A stretch of 64,000 bases of DNA from assembly GCA_905250885.1 (NCBI GenBank), contig CAJNOQ010000100.1, forward strand, positions 1 to 64,000, written 5' to 3'. Position numbers and translations under genes: made by a program. Each line of letters starts with the position of its first letter. Positions within the stretch are counted from its first letter, which is position 1. Positions 13,601 through 28,600 of the stretch are shown piece after piece. Below the pieces are notes generated by a model, which saw only the letters and a program-made list of their open reading frames with translations, searched no databases and was not told the DNA's origin. The stretch comes from Didymodactylos carnosus. Taxonomy: Eukaryota > Rotifera > Eurotatoria > Philodinida > Philodinidae.

Positions 13601-16600
13601 ACAACACAATACAATAACAGTGACTTTTCTGTTTGTGTAGAACTACTACATAAAGAAAGCAACAATAGCTAGGATAAATTGTATAGGGACACATAAACTG
13701 CAGTACCTCTTGTAAACGAAATGAAATTGTTGAATGTTTAGATCTACTTGACTGTCTACTAATGACAGATGATGCTGTTCTAGATATATTGGGTGATTCA
13801 TCTCTTTTAATTGTCGTTTTTGTGTCATTTGTTAAACGAATAATTCCATAATCAATTGCTTGAGTTAATGTAAATACGAGATGATCCTCTTTGTTTCGAA
13901 TAAAACCATCAGTATCAATCACATAGTTTTTATTTAAATCAAATGAATTTACCAATTCTTCTAATTCTCGAAATGTTGCTTGTGGCTCATAATTATGTTT
14001 TTCAGTTAATTTTATACGAAATTCATTGTCAATAGTACGTTTGTTTAACTCATCAAAACTTAGACTAATCGATTTTTTTGTTTTTTTTATAGTTGATGAT
14101 TTATTTAGAGAACTATCCGATTTTGAATGATACATTCTCTTATTTTTCATCTTTTGATAATTGGTTTGAACAGATATTGTATTTTTTACTTTGTCATGAA
14201 AAGTTTCTATTTCACTACATTGTAGTTGGAATGATTCAAAAGGAATTGATATTTCAGATGTATTTTGATTTTCAAACAATAGTGGATCGATAAACAAATT
14301 GAAAGCACCATCAGACTATAATTCAGTTTGACAATAAAAATCCAAAGTTTCTTCTATTAACAAAGCTATTTAGCGAATCATTTCTATTATCTTGTTCAAT
14401 CACACACAGAAAATTTCCTTTGTATGCTACTATAAAAATTTTCTAATCAAGAAGATAAAATGCAACAGAATATCTTTAAGCTATTTAAGCAAATTTTTAG
14501 CATAGACTCTGTTTAGTTGATTGATAAATTTATCAGCACCATCCCAGAAATTACTGAAAGTTCAAAAAAAGAAATTTTTTCAATTTACCTGCTCGTTTTG
14601 GAATGTTGTACGATTAACTGATTGCCTCTCTGATGATGTACGCTTGAAGCTGGTAGACACTGGTGGTGTATGATCGCGCCATTGAACACTATCATTGATT
14701 TTATCGCCTTCTTCTTCATTTTTAACATTACCAACAACTGGTGTCTCTTGATCCGTGGATATTGTTGGCGACTGTTGTGGTAATAATGATAACGAAGAAG
14801 ACGAGACTTCTTCTTGCTCTGATTTATTTTCAATAGTAAAACCATGTTCTAACTCATCATCGTCTTTTCTTGTTAATTTTTCATCCTCATTCGATAGTGA
14901 TAATATTGTTGATCGTTCTTCATTATCTAAATGATCAATTACTACTGATGAGGCAATTTTTTTTTAAGTAGCATCTTTTACCAGTTTTTGACTGTTGCTC
15001 CGGTTGTTTTGATATTTGACTAATTGGAGCTTGCTCGGTTAATAATTTATAACGAACATTGTCATCAGTAGACGATGTCCACGTTACTTCTTGATCCTCT
15101 TTTAAGTGTTGTGACGGTACGTCTCGCTGATTTTCATTGTTTACGTATCTTTGCGACGTATCTTTGCGTAGTGATGGTTGTGAAGATGATTCAGTAGTTT
15201 CATTGACGATGCGTTCAGTTAGCTAAATACAGAAGGGAAGATGATAGTGTTGAACAGAACATTGTTGTATACATTTGAAAAAAGAGATTTTTGATGATAT
15301 GCTGCATGCCACTGCATGTCTAATCACATGCACAAATACATACAATTAACTATAACATGACATCATTAATAACTCGTGCAAAATAAAACTATCTATAATT
15401 ATTAATTGATGTGCGTATCATCGTTCTGAACAATTATTAGCTTCTAAATTAAAATATTACATGAAGTATTGACAATTCGATTTCATACAAAAAACTAACG
15501 TAGATTAAACTAAATTAGAATAATATACACGTGAAATATAGTAGAAAATTTCAGAGTGATTATAAAGAAAAACAATAAATAATTCGAAAAATAATTCGAC
15601 AATCAGAAGCAAATAATCATTTGTATTTAAACTTAATAAAAGAGAAAGTGAAACTTATTTTCTTCTTTATTTCTCTTCCGTAACTATATTTCCTAGTGAG
15701 AGATTAAAAGATATATCAGCAAAGACACAATCATTCATTTTAGTTTAACAAACATTTGAAAAAGGAAAAGGAAATAATGTAATAACTGTAAAGAAACTTG
15801 CTGCTAGAGAAAATTTAAGTGCAATTGGTTAACGAAAAAATTTGTGATAGGTTTCAGAAAATCGGTACTGATTACAGTTTTCATTTGATGAAATCAGTCA
15901 ATAGATAAGTTTCAAGTTCATATCAAGAATACTTAGTGGTAAGAATATCATATGGAGCAATGTACGAATAGTTTATCGACAAAAAACATGATGCATTAAT
16001 GCGGAAATGTAGACTGTAATTAATTTAAAATCAGACAATGATAAGGTAGAATTACCAAAAATTTTAGCTAAAAGATTGGCTGACAATGATTCGAAGTGAA
16101 CTGTTCAAATTTTTTGTATTTGAAGTGTGCTTAAAAATGATCGTTTAAATCTTTTATATAGATTTCAATGATTTACAGAGTCTAACAAGTGACAAAAAAC
16201 ATTAAACATCATCGAAAGACGATAGATGCAAGTTGTCTTTATTATTTAACGATCAGTTTAGTATATGTTAAATTTCTAAGAGATCTCAAAATTGATAAAC
16301 AGTTTTCTATATTCTATTTCTATCTATGTCTATCGTTAGAACTATCCGTAGTTGAATAAGTATAGCCGATTTTTCCATAAACATAAGAAAAGAGGTAATC
16401 AAAGGTACAGAATCTATCCGTAAGAATGAAAAACTTCCCTGGATATGAAAATTTCTTAATTCCTCGGATGATTTTTATCTGTAATTATTTTTTCAGCAAA
16501 AATACTATTTTTCAAAGTGTTTTAAAAACTATCCTCAAATCATACAATTTTCCTCAGATCGTCGTTGAAGAAAACGGGTATATTCTGCATCTCTGAAAGA

Positions 16601-19600
16601 TAACATGTACAATAATCGAGTTCTATTGTCAAATGTTTTATATTTAATAATGCTACAAACAACTATGGAATGGTAACAGACTTTAGTTTTATGTTGCAGT
16701 ATTCCAAATTCGATAATTGCTATTCGGACTATACAGTTTTAAAGTTTAATTTCCCTTTTGATAATATATAAAATAGCATAGAGAATGTATTTTCTATTCT
16801 ATTTTCATCCCATAAGACTATAGTTAGTTTTTAAATAACGGAAAGACTCGTGACTATAAGTTAATAGAGCAAGATTTTTGAAATATTTTTAATTTCCGTC
16901 TCGAGGTTTTATCTCAAAAGTGCAAAAAATGTTTATTTTTCTTTAAACCAAAGACAAAAATAAATAATCCGATTCTGTTAAGTTAAATCATGGCCACAAG
17001 TCTACCCGTCATTTTAAAAATTAACTCGACTAATTAAGAGAAATCTGAAAAATGATGATGATAGCTCTAAGTCTAAAAAGTGATTTGAGAAAAAGGCAAA
17101 TTACTCCTGGCTTACAAAAAGTGCATTTTTTTTTCTGGATGTCGGTTCCAAAAAAAGTTGTTTATAGTTTTCAACAAATTTTCGAGCATGAGAAATCTGA
17201 TACCTCCCCCCCCCCTCCCACATAGATATTTATCTGTCCAGACATTATTTTCCTAGAATGGCTAATTTTTTGACTAAAAGGGGCTGCCGTTCAGATCTTC
17301 CAGAAAACTTGCTGAAAAACCCTGAAAGTGTTATTGGAGACAAAAAACTTAGTGCATTTGAAGGAGAAGAGTTTGGGTTACCACACTATGTATAAATCCC
17401 CGAATCAAGTTTTTTGACAGGTGAGTTCTTAACGTTCGAAAATGTTTAGCAATTTTAATTTAATTTAATTTTACGACTGCGTTTTAGTCACTAGAGACTC
17501 AAACAGAACTCACTTATTGAAGAACCAAAAGAAAATACCACGACCGGTTTCGACCTTTCTCAAGGGTGTCGTGACGTGGTTTCCTTCGAGAAAGACAGAG
17601 TTAAGGCACGACAAACAACATAACTCCGTTACCACCGTGATACGACACCACCGGTATCATTCTTTGCCGAATGATAACTATTACAGGATGAGAACAGATT
17701 ACGACATCGATGACCGCTGCACTTATTCTGCTTGTCGTTTCTTAACTTTGTCTTTGTTGAAAGAAACGACTAGGCCGGACCCTTGAGAAAGGTCGAAACC
17801 GTCTTCTTTTGATTCTTTCAGAATCTTTCAGAAATGAGTTCTGTTTAGGTATCTCGTGACTAAAAAGCGGTTGCAAAATTAAATTACATTAAAACTGTAT
17901 CAAGTCTAAAATTTCATATTCCTATATATGTCTAGCAATACTATATACAAATAAAGTGAAACACTTTCTGGGAAAAATAAACCAGAAGAACGTTACCACT
18001 TTACAACAAACAACCGTATAAAGGAATAATAAGTTCTCTATTAAATTTCTGTGGTCTTAGTGATCAACTATTAAATGTCTGTTTCGTACCGGTTCCATTA
18101 AAATACCTCAAAATACTATACAGAAGAAATTTATTTTCTTTATCTTTCAATTTTAAACATCTGCCTCTGTTCATCATTATCATGTATTATTATACTATTA
18201 ATATTACAACAAAAAGCTTTTTTATAAGAACATCTTATTATTGTTTCATTGTGTACTAAAAAATGTATATAAGGCTAGAAAAAAGTTCGAAAGGGGAGAG
18301 AATTAAGGTAAAAGCGAAATAACGAAAACAAAAACAAGAAAAAGAGAAAAAGCAATCCACAAAACAAAAATGTTTCATTTTCATTTGAGTTTGCAGATCG
18401 TTTCTTCCTACTACGCATTCATCAGAACAAAAAAATACAAATATAAACAAAGATAAAAGTGGTTATACATAGGGCGCCTTTTTTTTTCCTAATACTAACA
18501 AACGCACAAAACAAAACAGAAAGCATCAATAACAAGGAGAAAAAGAAACAATAAATTAGCATCTGAAATCTTTTGTCCATTGAATAAAATATTCTCTACG
18601 AGAATATTGTCTATATTTTTCTATTAAGAAGCTATATAAAGTCTATCAGAGAAAGATTAATTTTTCACGGGCAGATTTTGTTTTAATTTTTTAAGGATAA
18701 GAAAACAATAACAGTAACAAGAAGAAAAAATAAAAAAATGAAAATTCCTACATGATTCATAAGAGCCACAATTAACAATAAGAGTAGCAAATGGTAGGTG
18801 GATAGAAAAACACACATACATGTATTTGATTTACGCGGACGAGAGAGAAAGAGAAAGAGAGACGTACAAAGTTCAATGTTAAAAAACAAAAAAATGAGAA
18901 TTTCATACAAAAGAAAATAAGTGACAGAGAGAGATTCATACGAAAATAGAAGGTAGTGCAGATGACGATAATAATAATAGAAATTTTTCTTGTAAAATTC
19001 GAATTTCAATGGATAATAACGAAAATATATTGAATAATAACAATAATAAAGACAAATTGTCTATGGAAGGTGAAGACGAAAAAAAAGAACAAGAAGGTGA
19101 TAACAAAGTACAAGTATTATTATTATTTAAAATAAAAGACACGGCAGCAGCATATTGAGACAATAATGATAACGTGTGATCATAATTACAGTGAACCATA
19201 CTCACCTAAAATGAGAAAACAATAAAGAATAATAATAATAATAATATTCAGAAAGATACACAAGCACCTGTAATGTTTACCCTGCTCATTTCAAAGGATA
19301 ATAGCTGCCTGTTTAAAAACATCCAACAAAAGCATGCAACATATATCAAAGGATTAGGTTTTTTTAACAGGCAAAATTGATAAAAAGATCAAATATAATC
19401 AAACAAAAACATACAACATGCTGACCGATGGTCAAATTAATCATAAGCATGCACTTATAATCATACAGCAGCACTAGCTTCAAACTTGTGGCAACTCTCT
19501 TTCCTTTTTTTTCCTTCGAATGCAAGAGAGAGACTTCGTGATGGTTATTATTAATAAAAAAATTCTTTTTCAAAAGCAAAAGCAAAAGTTAAGTGAAGCT

Positions 19601-22600
19601 GATGATTAAACTTGTCAATGATACCGTACAAGCATCGTCTAAACATCTTTTATCTCAAATTTTTCTTTTTTTAGTACAGCATCGTTAATTTCATTAAAAT
19701 AATAAGTATGAAAAACTTCTGTATAGAGATTATTTCAGAAATTAGCATTCACACCATATTTCACACGAAATTTTGTCTTAGGCAACAGAATTGAACAAAA
19801 CATCATTAAATAACTTCTTTTTTCCATCAGCAAAACAAAGTAACAAAAAGTCACAATGGAATTAAAAATTGTAACAGATATCCGTATATATAGTTTTTTC
19901 TTTTTGCCAAAACAAAAGAAGAAAAAGGTATTGAAAATCTGTATAAAAAGGAAAACAGCGCTAAATAATGTCATTTTAAAGAGAACCATAACCAAACAGA
20001 AAAAGAGGCGTAAAAACCAAAGGCATTTTATTAGAGTATGTTAAAACCAAAAACGTTATGTGAAGAAAACAAGCAAGTTAGAAGAGTGATATTTTCAAGT
20101 TAGATATGTTAGTGGAAACTTTTGCCCATAGGTCAATCGTATTCGAAGAAATTTTATATTTTTAGTACGTGATCTCGTGTGGTAAATATTTTTGATGAAA
20201 AACTGTATTTTAAAATTAAAAATGACTGAGATAATGCGGCAGGAGGCGAACACGGAGATATTTTGTGAATGAAACTTGCTAAAAAGTTTGGTGTGTCATC
20301 AAACGAAAAATAAGTAGCAGAGACATCCCACCCTCTCATTCTTGCGATAGATCAAAGCTGGCTGTGAAAATAATAAATAACAAAGCTCATACACCTTTTA
20401 ATCAATAATCTCGCCGTTTTATTGATAACTAACTCACCGAATGTTCGGTGTATGCTTGTAATTAAATGAATACCATTTTGTTACAAAATTACATCAATTA
20501 ATTGAAATTAACAAAATAATGATGATCATCTTCGGAATACGATACAACCAATTTGTCGGCATATTTTTCGTGTTCATTTTCATGAATGTGTGAATATCGT
20601 GTGCGCAAAACTATTACTACACGTGACATTGTTTTTAGACACAAATACAAAATGTAAACATTCAATTACAGAATAATAGTGTAAAAAATGACAAAAAAAA
20701 AATCATTCATATACGCACACATAAAATCGAACGAAAGAAGATAAAGAAGAAACAAAAAGAAAGAATGAACCTTTCGGTGTGTATTTAGATGGAACCGGTA
20801 GCATATATATATATGTGAAAATCTACTGTTATCGATTGTTAGTCAGCAACAGCTATTTTGAAAAATCACTACTTTATTTGATATAAAAACAGCAGCAATC
20901 AGTTTTACTTTATATTTATTCTCGACTGTTTTTTCTAATCACTGTTTTTCACAATAACTCTGGATTAGGGATCAAACAACAGGAACAACGTGGGATCATG
21001 CGCTCTCACATACAATACGTTACTAATTAAAAGAAATTGAAAATCTGTTTAATTTCTTACCTTTTCTACTGTTTGATTGTCGATTAAATGAGTAAGTTCT
21101 AAAATACAAAAGTAAAATATTATGATAGAAGTGTATATATATATATATATATATATCAAAATTTTGTTGATGAATCGCTTCTGTCGATGGTTGTTTTAGT
21201 CAAATTTTCTGTAAACTAGGTACACAGCATGATGGAGTGATTTATTATTAGTTTATTTACAGCAGAAAAATCTACTATAAAAAGAAAGTAGATCGAACAG
21301 AAGAAAAGATTTTTCCACTATTCATTTCACTCTTTCAGTAATCTCAGAGACTCTGTGCTCTTTCAATACTTGAACACCTTCAAAGCAGAATGAAAACACC
21401 AACCATCTATATTTTTTTGACTTGAAACTGGTGTTGTTGCCAAATGTTGTTGTTGTGCATTGAAATTTCGTTTTTGTTGTGTAGTTACTGTACCACCACC
21501 ACTTTGTGTTCTACTACTGCTTGAGACAAATGTATCATCACCAACAGCAGTATGAAAATGTCTTCGTGAAAAATAATCGTCTTCATCATCATCGTCCCTT
21601 CTATCAAAACGTTTTGGTGTTGTCCAATCATCATCTCGACATGTTGTGGAAAATTTTGATAATTTCGATCGTTCAGCAGCACTCGGTGATGATCCTGTTC
21701 GTCTTCTTGTGCCACTGAATGGACTGTTATCTCTGCTTTTATGTTGTCTTGTTGGTTTTACTTTATGCCATCCGTGTCCACCTGCTGACAAAGAATCTTC
21801 ATCGGCTGAATCTGGTGCACTGTTATAATCATAATGTAATGAACTTTTAGCTAATGAATGTCGACGGTGTTTTCTTGATGTTATTTTAGCAGCTACTGTT
21901 TCATGATCGGCTTTAATTGGTACTAAAGGCGCACCAACAACTGCTATCAAACCATGACGAATTGCTTCACGTATGGAATATTGTTGTCTTGAACGTGGAT
22001 CATAAATCAATCCACTTTCATGATCGACTAATCCTCGTTCAATAGCATCTTGTATCGTATATTCTTTATTAGTTTTTGGATCAAATAATTTTATTTTATT
22101 ATCTAATAAATTTTTCCTTATCGCTTTTTCAAATCCAATCGATTCATTTTGTGACGGTATAAATATTTCACCTGCATTCACATCAAACATTGAAAATAAT
22201 TTTCGATGATTAAATGCTAATTCTAATGTTGTTATAATTTTTTGTGAATATAAATCAACTACTTGACCTTCTTGATCAATTCTTGTGCCTTCTAATGCTT
22301 GTTTCAATGTCATATACTGTCCATTTGATGGATGTTCGATAACTGTTGATTGCCCGTCTATTAAACCTCGCTGTATTGCTTCTTTTAAACTTAATTGTTC
22401 GCCACTATGTGGATGTTTATATAAACCTGTACGTAAATTTAATAATCCACATCGTATAGCATCTTCAACATTCATACGATGTAATTTTGGTTCAACTAAT
22501 TTAGCATTAAATAGTTTTATTTTAGCAGAATTCAATTTTCCACCCTCACGAACATTACATAAACCTAAACTTATCGCTTCGTACAAGTTGATTGGTCCAC

Positions 22601-25600
22601 GCTCACTATCAGCAAAGGCTACACCATTCGGATGAATGTGTCCATGGTCAATGGCTTCGCTTAATGTCAAGTATTGTTCAGTGGCCGGATCACGGAATGT
22701 TCCTAAAATAAAAAACCAATAAAATATGAACATATTTGATTCTACATCTTTTATTTTGTTATTACTACAAACCTGTTTCAGCTGTATAAAATCCTAAACG
22801 TATGGCATTTTGCATTGATAAACCAAGTGGTTTTCTCTCAACATGTTCACTTATTTTTGCTTGTATTAAATTTCTATTGACTGCTTCTTGTATCGACATC
22901 GATTCGCCTGTTGAAAAATCCGTGTAAGTTTTTGCTTCTGTATCAATCATTTGTCCTTTAACAGCCACAGCTCCAGATTCCATTCGATCTAATACATTAT
23001 TTCTCACACCGTGTATTTTATACAATGTTATACGTTTTTCTGTTATTGTATCCGTTATTAATTCTAAATCATATTCTTCAAATTTTTTCTGGCTAACTAA
23101 TTCAACATCAAGTAATTTCTTTTCAATGGCTTTATCTAAAATCAATGATATTAAAATTAAATTTGTAAAATTTAATGTTGAAAAACAACAACAATATCTT
23201 ACCTAGTGGAATTTTAACTCCAAATTTTCTATCGTGATAAACACCTTGTGCATAATTCAGTATTCCTACAGCTTGTGCTTCTAAACCACCAATTTTTTCT
23301 GTTGATTCACTATCAATTGCTACACTTTTAACGATAAATTTTTTAATAATTTCTTGTAGAGATGAAGTTGACATTTCTGTATCTTCTTTTGTTTCAATTA
23401 TGGTGGCATAAACGAGACCTTCATTAATTGCTTCTGCTAATTCGTATGTTACATTTGTATTTAAATCACGATAACTGCCTACAATAAAAGAAAATCTATT
23501 TAAAATATATATTAAAAAAAATATACGCATCATAATTTGTGTAATTAAACATGCTTCAATAAACGGCTCAATAATGCCATTGTGTGTTTATGTGTGAAAC
23601 ATAATCGTCAAAATGAGCATGTGTATCCGCTACACTGTCACCAGACTCAATAATTGGTCTATAACCTACAGTTAAAAATGATGTGGATACAATAAAAATC
23701 TTGATAATTGTCTGTATATGATCATATTCAGTGCGTGATAGACATGCGACGGAGAATATGAAAAATACAGACTGTGCCATTATCTAAACCACAAATACAT
23801 CACAAAATATTCAAAACATTTGACGTTTATTGGTACAAATACCTCTTATTTTGTCTGTGATATTAGTCTCAAAAGGCGGAAAAGTGTTTTTAGACATCTG
23901 TTAATTTAAAATAGCTAGTTTTTTATTCCCATTGTTCATTTATCTCAATTATTAGTCTTATGTAATTTGTCTCTAGCGATAGATACGATCATTTTTATTC
24001 TCGCAGGAGCACACCGGTATATCTCCTGATTTGTAAAAACATATATGGAAGCACTTGTTTTGCATATTAATCACTTTGTACATCGATCAGTCAAAATTAG
24101 TTTATTTGTGTGTGCATTTTTTTAGCATTTTCATTGGCTTAGCATAGTTGCTTCTATCAAGATCCTCTGATATCTGCTCTGTTCTACGCTAAAACTGCTC
24201 ATCAGCAGCAGATTTTTCTTAGATAAAGACAGAATGGTGACATATGTGTTGAAATATCAAGGTTCTCTATTGTTCATTTTATTTCAACGACTGGTAAGGA
24301 GACGTGATTATAATAATTGTAAAGAAAAAAATGTAATGTAACATTAATGTATTGTGCCCATAAACGAGAAAAAGGAAACAAAAACACCCAAATCCAGAAG
24401 CTTATAAAGTCAGTAAGACTTGTGTTTGCTGATATTTCAGAGAGATAACATGCTTAGTAGCCCCTATTCCAGTAATTTAGAACTAGATCGTTTCTCCATC
24501 TTGTAGTTCTATTATTTTTACATATGTTTCTTTTGATAAAGATAAAGATTAATATTTCCCTTTTTGTAACTGTATGTGCACGTATAAGTGTATTTCAACT
24601 GTTATTCTAAAAAAACCTTTTTCTCTTCTTCTTAATATCTTGCTTTGTATCCACATAAGCAATGAAAAAAACAAAAGCAATAAAGCACTTCTTTCTATGT
24701 GTGTTTGTGTGTGTGTATATATGTAACCGGAAATAGATCAAGCATAGAAATATTATAAAAACAACAACCACCAGGAAAAACAGATTGAATAAACAGATAA
24801 ACAAATGAGATCAAACAAAAGAATGTTGGAGGAGGGAGAAAAGAGAAAGAATAATACTATAGTACAAGTTAATCATATCCCTTCGTACAACTAACGTCTA
24901 AATGTATGTATTCGTCAAAATGAGAACGAGACTAAAAGAAACCATCTCATTAACAAATAGAAAAAATAGAATAAGTGGCTTATTTCCCGTAGACACGCAA
25001 ACATTTGAAAATATTCAAATATAAAAAACCTACTTATTTCCATGTTGATTTTTCGAACTATAATTGAATGACAAAGGAGATACGATGATGATACAGAGTA
25101 GATAAATAAAACTAAATGTCATAATTCAAGAATCTGATTTATGACGGTTACGTCAGAACTAGTTATCCAACACTCAATATTTTTTCAACTGGAAATGCAT
25201 TTTTGACCATACACATATAAGAGGAGTTCTATTCAATATCTTTTAGATTTAAATAGAACTAATCTAAAATCTTTTACATACCTGTTTCTTTATCTAATAT
25301 TCCTAATTCAATAGCTTCTGAAACTTTAATTTCTTTTTGTGTCACTGGATGTATAACACTGGTAATAACGTATGTAGCCGTTTTTGTTGCTATTGTTAAT
25401 TCATCTTCATCTATTGAAATAATTGATGGGGGTTTGATTGAGCCCTCTGAACTTGAATCGTCATCTGTACATTTAATATAACCAGCTTGAATAGCATCTA
25501 AAATTGTCATTATATCATTGGTATCAAATTTACGATATTCATTCAATTGTATATCTAATAAGCCTAATTTTAATGCTTCACGTGGTAAAAATTTTTTCAT

Positions 25601-28600
25601 ATTTCTTGTATCATAGACCCATTTAATAACGTATGACTGACCATTTATTTGTACAGTGATGGAATCTGATTGTGAACCGTATTCTGTTGCACCAATAAAT
25701 TTCATATGAATAGCTTCATGAATAGACACATTTGAATTATTATACGGATTTACGTATCTTAAATTTTTTACATCTAATATATGTTTTTTAATTGCTTGAC
25801 GAGGAAATATTCGTCTTTTGGTAGATGGTTCTAATACCCAATGAATCATATAATCAATTGTGTCAACTCTTAATGGTAATGAAGCTGTATCGGGTTCAAT
25901 ACCCATATAACCTATTAATATGCGAATACGAATTAGAAAGATGAAATATATACACATAGTCTATACTAACCTAATTCAACTGCTTGTTCAAATGTATAAG
26001 ATTTTCCTAATTTTTGATCAAAAAATAAACGTTGTTTAGTATCGACAAGTCCACGTTGCAAAGCATTTGATAATGGTAATCTATCGCCCGTTAATGTATT
26101 CATAACCCACACAACACGATAGGGTTGACCTTTAACCATCATTAGACAATACCATTGTTCCCATTCTTCTTCGGACCACGATTGATTTTCATCGTAATCG
26201 ACAATTGTCGATGGTTGCTGATTTTCGATTGATTTCAACCATGCATCTGTTCTTGTGGTTGTCTCTGTTCTTCCTTAAATAATAATAGAAACTATATCGA
26301 TAGAATACCAGTGTCACGCAAATAGAAATAGAAATTGATAACTAGAGGTCAACTTAATCGATCCTCGAGAAAAAATACTTAATAGTAAAAAATACTTTAC
26401 ATATTGATACATGGTAGTGATATGTCATAAAGCCCCATACTTACCAGTTGTTGTTACTGGTCGTATGGGTTTATGTGGAACGTGATCAGTAATATCAATG
26501 ACTTCTTTTGTTGTTGTTATTGTTGATGGTTTCTTCTGATAATTGTGATAATGTTCATCAATATGAATCTCACCGTGATGAATTCGTTTTGATTCTCCTT
26601 CTCGATCATCAATTGTCAATGGACGTACCGATTGAGTTGGCTGTATTGGTCGTTGTGGTGTTGGTATCAATTTTATTACTTCTCTCTCATCATGTTTAGT
26701 TGAACCGTTAATAACAAGATAATCTTTTGGTGGTGGACGTTTAGGTACTGTTGGTACTCTTCTATCACCATCAATAACAATTTCACGATGTAACGTATAT
26801 TTATCATCTTTAATATCGATGGTTTTTCCACGACGTCCTGTATCATCGATAACAACTTCTTCAATACGTTTTGGTCTTTCACGAGATTTTGATCGTTGTG
26901 AACGATCGATAATTACTTGTCTATCCGTTATATTTGTTGTATATTGTTCAATAATTTCTTCTTGTGTTGAATGATGTGTACGACGTTGAGCATGATTACG
27001 TGGAATACGATTAATCGAAGCAATTTCAATAACATCATTTTCTTTGCGTCCACCACTCTCTTGTAATGTTTCGTATTCGTTTATTTCATATGGTGTACGA
27101 GGACGAGCATTCGATTCAATACGTATCGATAATTTACTACGACTATCGTGAGTAGACGAATCGGTATACGGTAGCTGACTTATGTAGGCAGCCCGACGAT
27201 TTTTATCCGTACCATCGGTCATAAATGCTATTTCAGAAGAGACCGCTTTTACTTGAATAATACCTTTTTTAACAGCATCACCAATATTTATTTCTTCATT
27301 TGTCAACGGATGAATATAAACACCTTTCTTATGATCAAATAGTTTATGTTGAATACCTAAAAGAAAAGTACAGATTCCAAATATAATCAAAGACTAAGGA
27401 GTAAAAAAAACTGACCTTCTTGTAGTGTATAAGTTCGATGTGTTCTTACATCGGTAATACCGGTGATTAAATAAAATACTTGTTCACGATGTTCATTTCC
27501 GGTGGTAAATGATGATGGAACATTATCATGAAATTTACCGATAATTAATTCTTGTTCATATGCTTCTAATATTGTTAAATGTTTTTTTGTTATTGGATGA
27601 TAGTATGTTGTCACAGTGGGATTCAATAAACCCGATTGAATTGCTTCATTAACACCGAGACGGCGCTTTGTCAGTGGATCAATCACCTACAAAATAAAAT
27701 ATATCATGTGAAATTCATCGTTGACCGAAAATATTTTACAAGAAACATTTATCTTACTTCTTCAATAATTAATGATTTAATAAATCTTCTTCCATGTTGA
27801 TCGATTAATTCTGTAAATATAAGTCCTTTTTCAATAGCAATACTAATTGGTAATGTTTCATTTTTAATCGTATCAACATAAAATCCTTTGGCATGATCAA
27901 TAATTCCTTCGTCAATCGCTTGTCGAATGGGTATTTCTCGTTTGGTTCTTGGATGTATGGCACTTATCAATGTATAAGTTTTTGTTTCTTTAACTGCTCC
28001 ACGTTTATGTAATGACGATGTTGACTGTGTACCACTTGATGAGTGCACACCATCAATTGACACATTATCATTATTAACAACAGGTAATGGTTGTGCACGA
28101 ATGTGTCCATGTAAAATAGCTTCGCTTATTGAAAATATTTCACCTGTTACTTTATTTATATACTGTCCACCTTGTTTGTCGAGTATACCAGATCGAATTG
28201 CTTCTTGTACAGTTAATTCTTTATTATTAACATGATCAATAACGCCTTAAAAAAAATTTTTTGAATAGCTTTTAAAAAGATTTTATTCTATTATAAAGCG
28301 TTGAAATCATCGGTAAAATCTATAGTACGCAATATAGTATAAGTACAGAACCTTCTCTTTCGTACGAGTAGTATTTAAGAATAAAAGACTTTGCTTTCTA
28401 TAGCTAGTCAATGAATTTAAATTTCAAATTAGATAGATACAGCTAATTGACTATTTCAAGTAATAATTCGTACCATATCACAACATTTAAATAGATATCA
28501 GTGCACGTATATATCATAGAACTAAATTGACTCACCTAATAGATGATAAGAACGTGTTTCTCTAATGAGACTAGTCGATATAACATATTTATCACTCCCA

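Noticed and set aside
18256-19205. Several overlapping Phe/Leu/Ser-rich frames on the minus strand
   Set aside because: They arise from A-rich plus-strand DNA, overlap each other in different frames and resemble no protein family.
21506-22635. Plus-strand frames opposite the last plakin-repeat exon
   Set aside because: They are antisense shadows of a well-supported coding exon with clear plakin-repeat protein on the minus strand.
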